Shown here: piece after piece, positions 60,933-64,000 of the stretch
Numbering within the stretch: the stretch's first letter is position 1
How the letters are laid out: each line of letters begins with the position of its first letter
Source: Archangium lipolyticum
GTDB taxonomy: Bacteria > Myxococcota > Myxococcia > Myxococcales > Myxococcaceae
Assembly: GCF_024623785.1 (NCBI RefSeq)
Contig: NZ_JANKBZ010000012.1
Coordinates: forward strand, 62,001 to 126,000
Reading direction: 5' to 3'
DNA length: 64,000 nt
Notes under the pieces: model-generated
What the model saw: the letters and a program-made list of their open reading frames with translations, nothing else
What the model was told of the DNA's origin: nothing
Databases searched by the model: none
Program-made: the position numbers and the translations under genes

Positions 60933-62531
60933 GTGGTGAAGGGCTGGTGTCTCCCCTTCCTCCTGTTCGGCCTCACGGTCTGGGCGGCGCCGCCGGGGAT
61001 GGCGGTGTGCGAGCCGCCGCGGGTCTCCGCGCCCGAGGTGGAGCGGCCCTTCTCCGAGGAGGAGCAACGGGCCCTCGACGCGCTGATCCGCGCGGAGCTC
61101 GCCCGGGAGCCGCACGTAGGACTCGCGGTGGGCGTCCTGCGGGGGAGCCAGCGCTGGGTGGGCGCCTACGGACTGCGCGACGCGGCCCGGGGCCTGCCGG
61201 CGACCTCGCGCACCACCTGGCGGATGGCCTCCATCACCAAGTCCTTCACCGCCGTGGCCGTGCTGCAGCTGGTGGAGCGGGGACTCATCGACCTGGACGC
61301 CGACGTCCACACGCTGGTGCCCGCGTGGCCGGAGAAGCGCTGGCCGGTGACGGTGCGGCAGCTGCTCGGACACCTGGGGGGCGTGACGAACTACGGCCGC
61401 TTCGGCCCGAGCCATGACACCGGGCCGCTCGACACCGCGGGCGCGGTCGCCCTCGTCTCGGGCTACGACCTGGAGGCCGAACCCGGCACGCGCTTCATCT
61501 ACAGCACCTGGGCGTACAACCTGCTCGGCGCCGCCATCGAGGCCGTGTCGGGCCAGTCCTATGGTGAGTACCTGCGGGAGCACGTTTTCGGACCCGCCGG
61601 CATGGAGCACGCGAGCCTGGATGATCGCCGCACGCGCGACGAGCACCACGCCGCGGGCTACCGCCTCCGGGACGGACAGCGGGTGCCCTCCAAGGTCGTC
61701 GACGTGTCCGGCCGCTTCGCCGGCGGAGGCACGCGCGCGTCGATCGAGGATCTGCTCGCCTTCGGAGGGGCCCTGCTCGACTACCGGCTGGTGTCGCGCG
61801 ACAGCACGGGGCGGATGCAGACGCCGATGAGCACCCGGGACGGGCACCTCACGGATTACGGCATGGGCTTCGCCACGTACCCGGTCCGAGGCCACTACGT
61901 GGTGGCGCACGCGGGGGCGCAGCCGGAGACGTCGACGCTGCTGCTGCTGCTGCCCGGGGAGGACGTGGCGATCGCGCTCGCGAGCAACGTGGAGGGCCAG
62001 GCCGCGTCGCTGCGGCGCATCGCGCTCGGCATCATCGAGTTGCTGCTCGAGGACGGAGGCCCCCGGCTGAGCGCGCGCCTCCAGACCTCGGTGGACGCGG
62101 TGGTGAACGAGGCCCTGGGCCGCATCTACGGCTATGGGCTCGCGTACCACCAGTGGGCCTCGCGAGGGCCGGGGACCCTGCCCGGGACGGGCGGACTCCC
62201 GGAGGCCTTCGAGCAGGTGACGAGGCTGCTCGATGCGACCGCCATCGCGAAGTCCCCGAACACGACGCTCGAGCGCATCCGCTCCGCCCACGAGCCGCGT
62301 GAGGACTGGCTCTTCGTCCGGGTGGGCGCGCAGATGGCCCGGACGTTGGAGGAAGCCCTGGGCCCCGAGCGGCTGCGCGGCTATTCCTCGCGAGGCGCGC
62401 TCGCCTTCTTCAACGACTACCTGGCCGTCTGCGAGTCGAAGGGCTGTCCAGAACCCTTCCGCTTCAACGAGACACTCCGCGCGGATCTGCGCCGTTTCAC
62501 CACGGGAAGCCACAGGCCTCCCGCCCACTGA
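60933..62531 (+). CDS. Exported serine hydrolase, class C beta-lactamase fold
   Basis: A 532-residue penicillin-binding-protein-like hydrolase. Signal sequence WCLPFLLFGLTVWAAPPGMA. Catalytic motif 1 is SITKS (SxxK) in WRMASITKSFTAVAVLQLVE. Motif 2 is YSTWAYN (Tyr kept, Asn of YxN replaced by Thr). Motif 3 is HAG in VVAHAGAQPETS. A roughly 150-residue C-terminal extension has no recognised domain. GGAGGG stands before the two GTG codons at 60933/60936; one of these is the start. Likely an esterase or peptidase, not a proven beta-lactamase. Confidence 0.82.
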   Translation: MVKGWCLPFLLFGLTVWAAPPGMAVCEPPRVSAPEVERPFSEEEQRALDALIRAELAREPHVGLAVGVLRGSQRWVGAYGLRDAARGLPATSRTTWRMASITKSFTAVAVLQLVERGLIDLDADVHTLVPAWPEKRWPVTVRQLLGHLGGVTNYGRFGPSHDTGPLDTAGAVALVSGYDLEAEPGTRFIYSTWAYNLLGAAIEAVSGQSYGEYLREHVFGPAGMEHASLDDRRTRDEHHAAGYRLRDGQRVPSKVVDVSGRFAGGGTRASIEDLLAFGGALLDYRLVSRDSTGRMQTPMSTRDGHLTDYGMGFATYPVRGHYVVAHAGAQPETSTLLLLLPGEDVAIALASNVEGQAASLRRIALGIIELLLEDGGPRLSARLQTSVDAVVNEALGRIYGYGLAYHQWASRGPGTLPGTGGLPEAFEQVTRLLDATAIAKSPNTTLERIRSAHEPREDWLFVRVGAQMARTLEEALGPERLRGYSSRGALAFFNDYLAVCESKGCPEPFRFNETLRADLRRFTTGSHRPPAH

Positions 62532-62545
62532 GTCCGAGCACCCCC

Positions 62546-63211
62546 ATGTCCACACAACCCGACAGGACCCTGACGGCCGAGCAACGGCTCGCGAAAGAGG
62601 ACGCCTTCGAGAACGAGACGTTCGCCGACCTGGATCTCCAGGGCCACGACCTCGGCCAGAAGGAGTTCTACAAGTGCACCTTCGAGAGGTGCCAGTTCCA
62701 GGAGAGCGGCTGGAAGAGGACCGTGCTCGAGGCGTGCGTCTTCAACGGGTGCGATCTCACCCGCGCGCAGTTCTCGCAGACGGCGCTGCGGGACGTGCGC
62801 TTCGAGGGCTCGAAGCTGATGGGTATCGACTGGACGAGCGTGTCGCCCAACCCGGAGCTGGCGTTCGAGGGGTGCGTCCTGCGTTACACCTCGTTCGTCG
62901 GCCTCAGCTTGAGGAAGACCTCCTTCCTGCGCTGCACCGCCCAGGAGGCGAACTTCTTCGATCTGGATCTGACGGACTCGGACTTCACCGGAACGGACCT
63001 CACGGGCAGCAACTTCCGGGGCTGCACGCTCACCCGGACGAACTTCGAGAACACGGTGGGCGCCTTCCTCGACCCGGCGCGCAACCGCCTCAAGGGCACC
63101 CGCGTTCCCGTGGAGACGGCGGTGATGCTGGCGCAGACGCTCGGGATGGTCGTCTCGGGATTCAACGATGCCGGCGGTGCCGAGCGCGGTGGCCGGAAGA
63201 AGACCCGGTAA
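62546..63211 (+). CDS. Pentapeptide-repeat protein
   Basis: A 221-residue protein with A(D/N)LxX-type pentapeptides forming a right-handed quadrilateral helix: FADLDLQGHDLGQKEFYKCT, SDFTGTDLTGSNFRGCTLTR and the TNFENT unit. The middle is less regular. A short polar tail (GGAERGGRKKTR) follows. Some relatives shield DNA gyrase as DNA mimics; that role is only a possibility here. It starts 14 bp after the serine hydrolase, so they may share a transcript. Confidence 0.85.
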   Translation: MSTQPDRTLTAEQRLAKEDAFENETFADLDLQGHDLGQKEFYKCTFERCQFQESGWKRTVLEACVFNGCDLTRAQFSQTALRDVRFEGSKLMGIDWTSVSPNPELAFEGCVLRYTSFVGLSLRKTSFLRCTAQEANFFDLDLTDSDFTGTDLTGSNFRGCTLTRTNFENTVGAFLDPARNRLKGTRVPVETAVMLAQTLGMVVSGFNDAGGAERGGRKKTR

Positions 63212-63473
63212 TCCCTCTTCGCCGTCGAAGGCAGGGCGATCACGCCGTCCGAGCCACGTAGCTCCTGCGGGAAGGCTCCGCTGGGACCCGGGGCGATGGT
63301 GATGGGACGCCGATGCACCTTCCCACGATGGCCCACGGGCAGTCCTGCCGTCGCAGTCGAAGCGGCCATGGGGCCAACCACACGCCATGTCCCGGCGGAA
63401 TGGGTTGCCGTCACCGGGTGGCGACAACAGCGTGCGAGGTGCGTCGCCCTCTTTCTTCCCGGAACCCGCCCCC

Positions 63474-64000
63474 ATGCTTTCCCTGCTCCACCTCCCTCCC
63501 CGCTTCTTCCGAGGTCGGGCCCCACGTCCTCCACCCCGGGCCCCTCGGGAGCCAGCGCCCCGGGCGGAGCAGCCTCGGCTCGGCCACCTGGAGCTCGGGG
63601 AGGTGCTCGGGGTGGCGCTCCGAGCCGGGCAGGTCATGGTGGAGAGCGGCGCCAATGCCTCCCGGGTGGAGGATGCCATCGTCCGTTTCGGCCTCGCGCT
63701 CGGCGCCGAGCGGATGGACGTGTACGCCACCCCCACGGGCATCGTCGCCTCCGCCCTCGCCCAGGCTCAGCACCGCACCCGGGTCGTGCGCGTGGTGAAG
63801 ACCGGCATCGACCTCAATCGCGTGGCCGCCATCCTCCAGCTCGCGGAGCGCGCGAGCTCCGGGGCGTTCACCCGGGCCCAGCTCCGCACGGAGTTGGAGC
63901 GCATCGCCAGCCAACCCCGCCTCTATGGGCTCTTCACCACCCTCTTCTCGGTGGGAGCCGCCTGCGCGGCCTTCGCGCTCCTCTTCGGAGGCCACGCGCT
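63474..64000 (+). CDS. ThrE/DUF1212-type threonine/serine exporter, 3' end outside window
   Basis: 175 codons are visible. After a Pro/Arg-rich leader, LGHLELGEVLGVALRAGQVM, VESGANASRVEDAIVRFGLA and ERMDVYATPTGIVASALAQA form the hydrolase-like N-terminal domain of ThrE exporters. LYGLFTTLFSVGAACAAFAL begins the first membrane segment at the window edge. ATG 63474 is the first start after an upstream gap of 262 bp; the real start might lie further in, before LGHLELGE. Confidence 0.82.
   Translation, partial: MLSLLHLPPRFFRGRAPRPPPRAPREPAPRAEQPRLGHLELGEVLGVALRAGQVMVESGANASRVEDAIVRFGLALGAERMDVYATPTGIVASALAQAQHRTRVVRVVKTGIDLNRVAAILQLAERASSGAFTRAQLRTELERIASQPRLYGLFTTLFSVGAACAAFALLFGGHA

Overview
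The window reads as chromosome of a high-GC myxobacterium, most likely Cystobacterineae (Archangium/Cystobacter/Melittangium type). Pointers seen in the sequence are a MYXO-CTERM sorting tail (gene at 33523), an MglA-like GTPase with the TVPGQ switch (14371), a DUF4388 regulator (55855), a PilY1-like exported protein, a giant Ser/Thr-kinase/AAA/GAF/histidine-kinase fusion (23359), a TPR Ser/Thr kinase (15697) and strong G/C third-position bias. Genus-level placement is inference. No rRNA, tRNA or CRISPR array was seen.

Layout. 1-6.7 kb: protein-leucyl/arginyl transferase (cut by the window edge), a TetR-controlled FAD monooxygenase with a double-palindrome operator, an FAD oxidoreductase, rpmB, murQ and an alpha/beta hydrolase. 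6.7-15.7 kb: PilY1-like vWA protein, GST, M20 peptidase, doxX and marR sharing a repeated operator-like motif, a beta-helix protein, then anmK translationally coupled to an MglA-like GTPase. 15.7-23 kb: TPR/zinc-ribbon Ser/Thr kinase coupled to a helical (NACHT-N-like plus ClpN-like) partner, a small helical protein and a K+-dependent membrane pyrophosphatase. 23-33 kb: trifunctional kinase, then a polar amino-acid ABC transporter followed by a DcaP-like porin. 33-41 kb: MYXO-CTERM protein, Baeyer-Villiger monooxygenase and, divergently, a four-gene operon that is the main find. It encodes a 64-residue peptide ending in four GCIS repeats, a PaaK-like adenylating enzyme, a GRDP-like protein and an MFS transporter. 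41-50 kb: accessory and stress genes, with a CmlA/FloR-like exporter, a phosphatase, and a decayed toxin/Imm26/IS4 patch. 50-58 kb: PLP decarboxylase, GST, GNAT, a PAF-acetylhydrolase-like esterase and a DUF4388 protein. 57-64 kb: metalloenzyme plus gluzincin protease, cupredoxin-like and Ig-like lipoproteins, beta-lactamase-fold hydrolase, pentapeptide protein and a ThrE-type exporter (cut by the window edge).

How parts work together. murQ and anmK both belong to cell-wall sugar recycling. The ABC genes plus porin form one uptake path across both membranes. The 37-40.6 kb operon looks like a ribosomally made, repeat-core peptide with its own activating enzyme and exporter. It contains no lanthipeptide, radical-SAM, YcaO or ATP-grasp enzyme, so any chemistry would be new. 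Several segments (48.9-50 kb, 52.4-54.6 kb) carry the marks of past insertion and decay.
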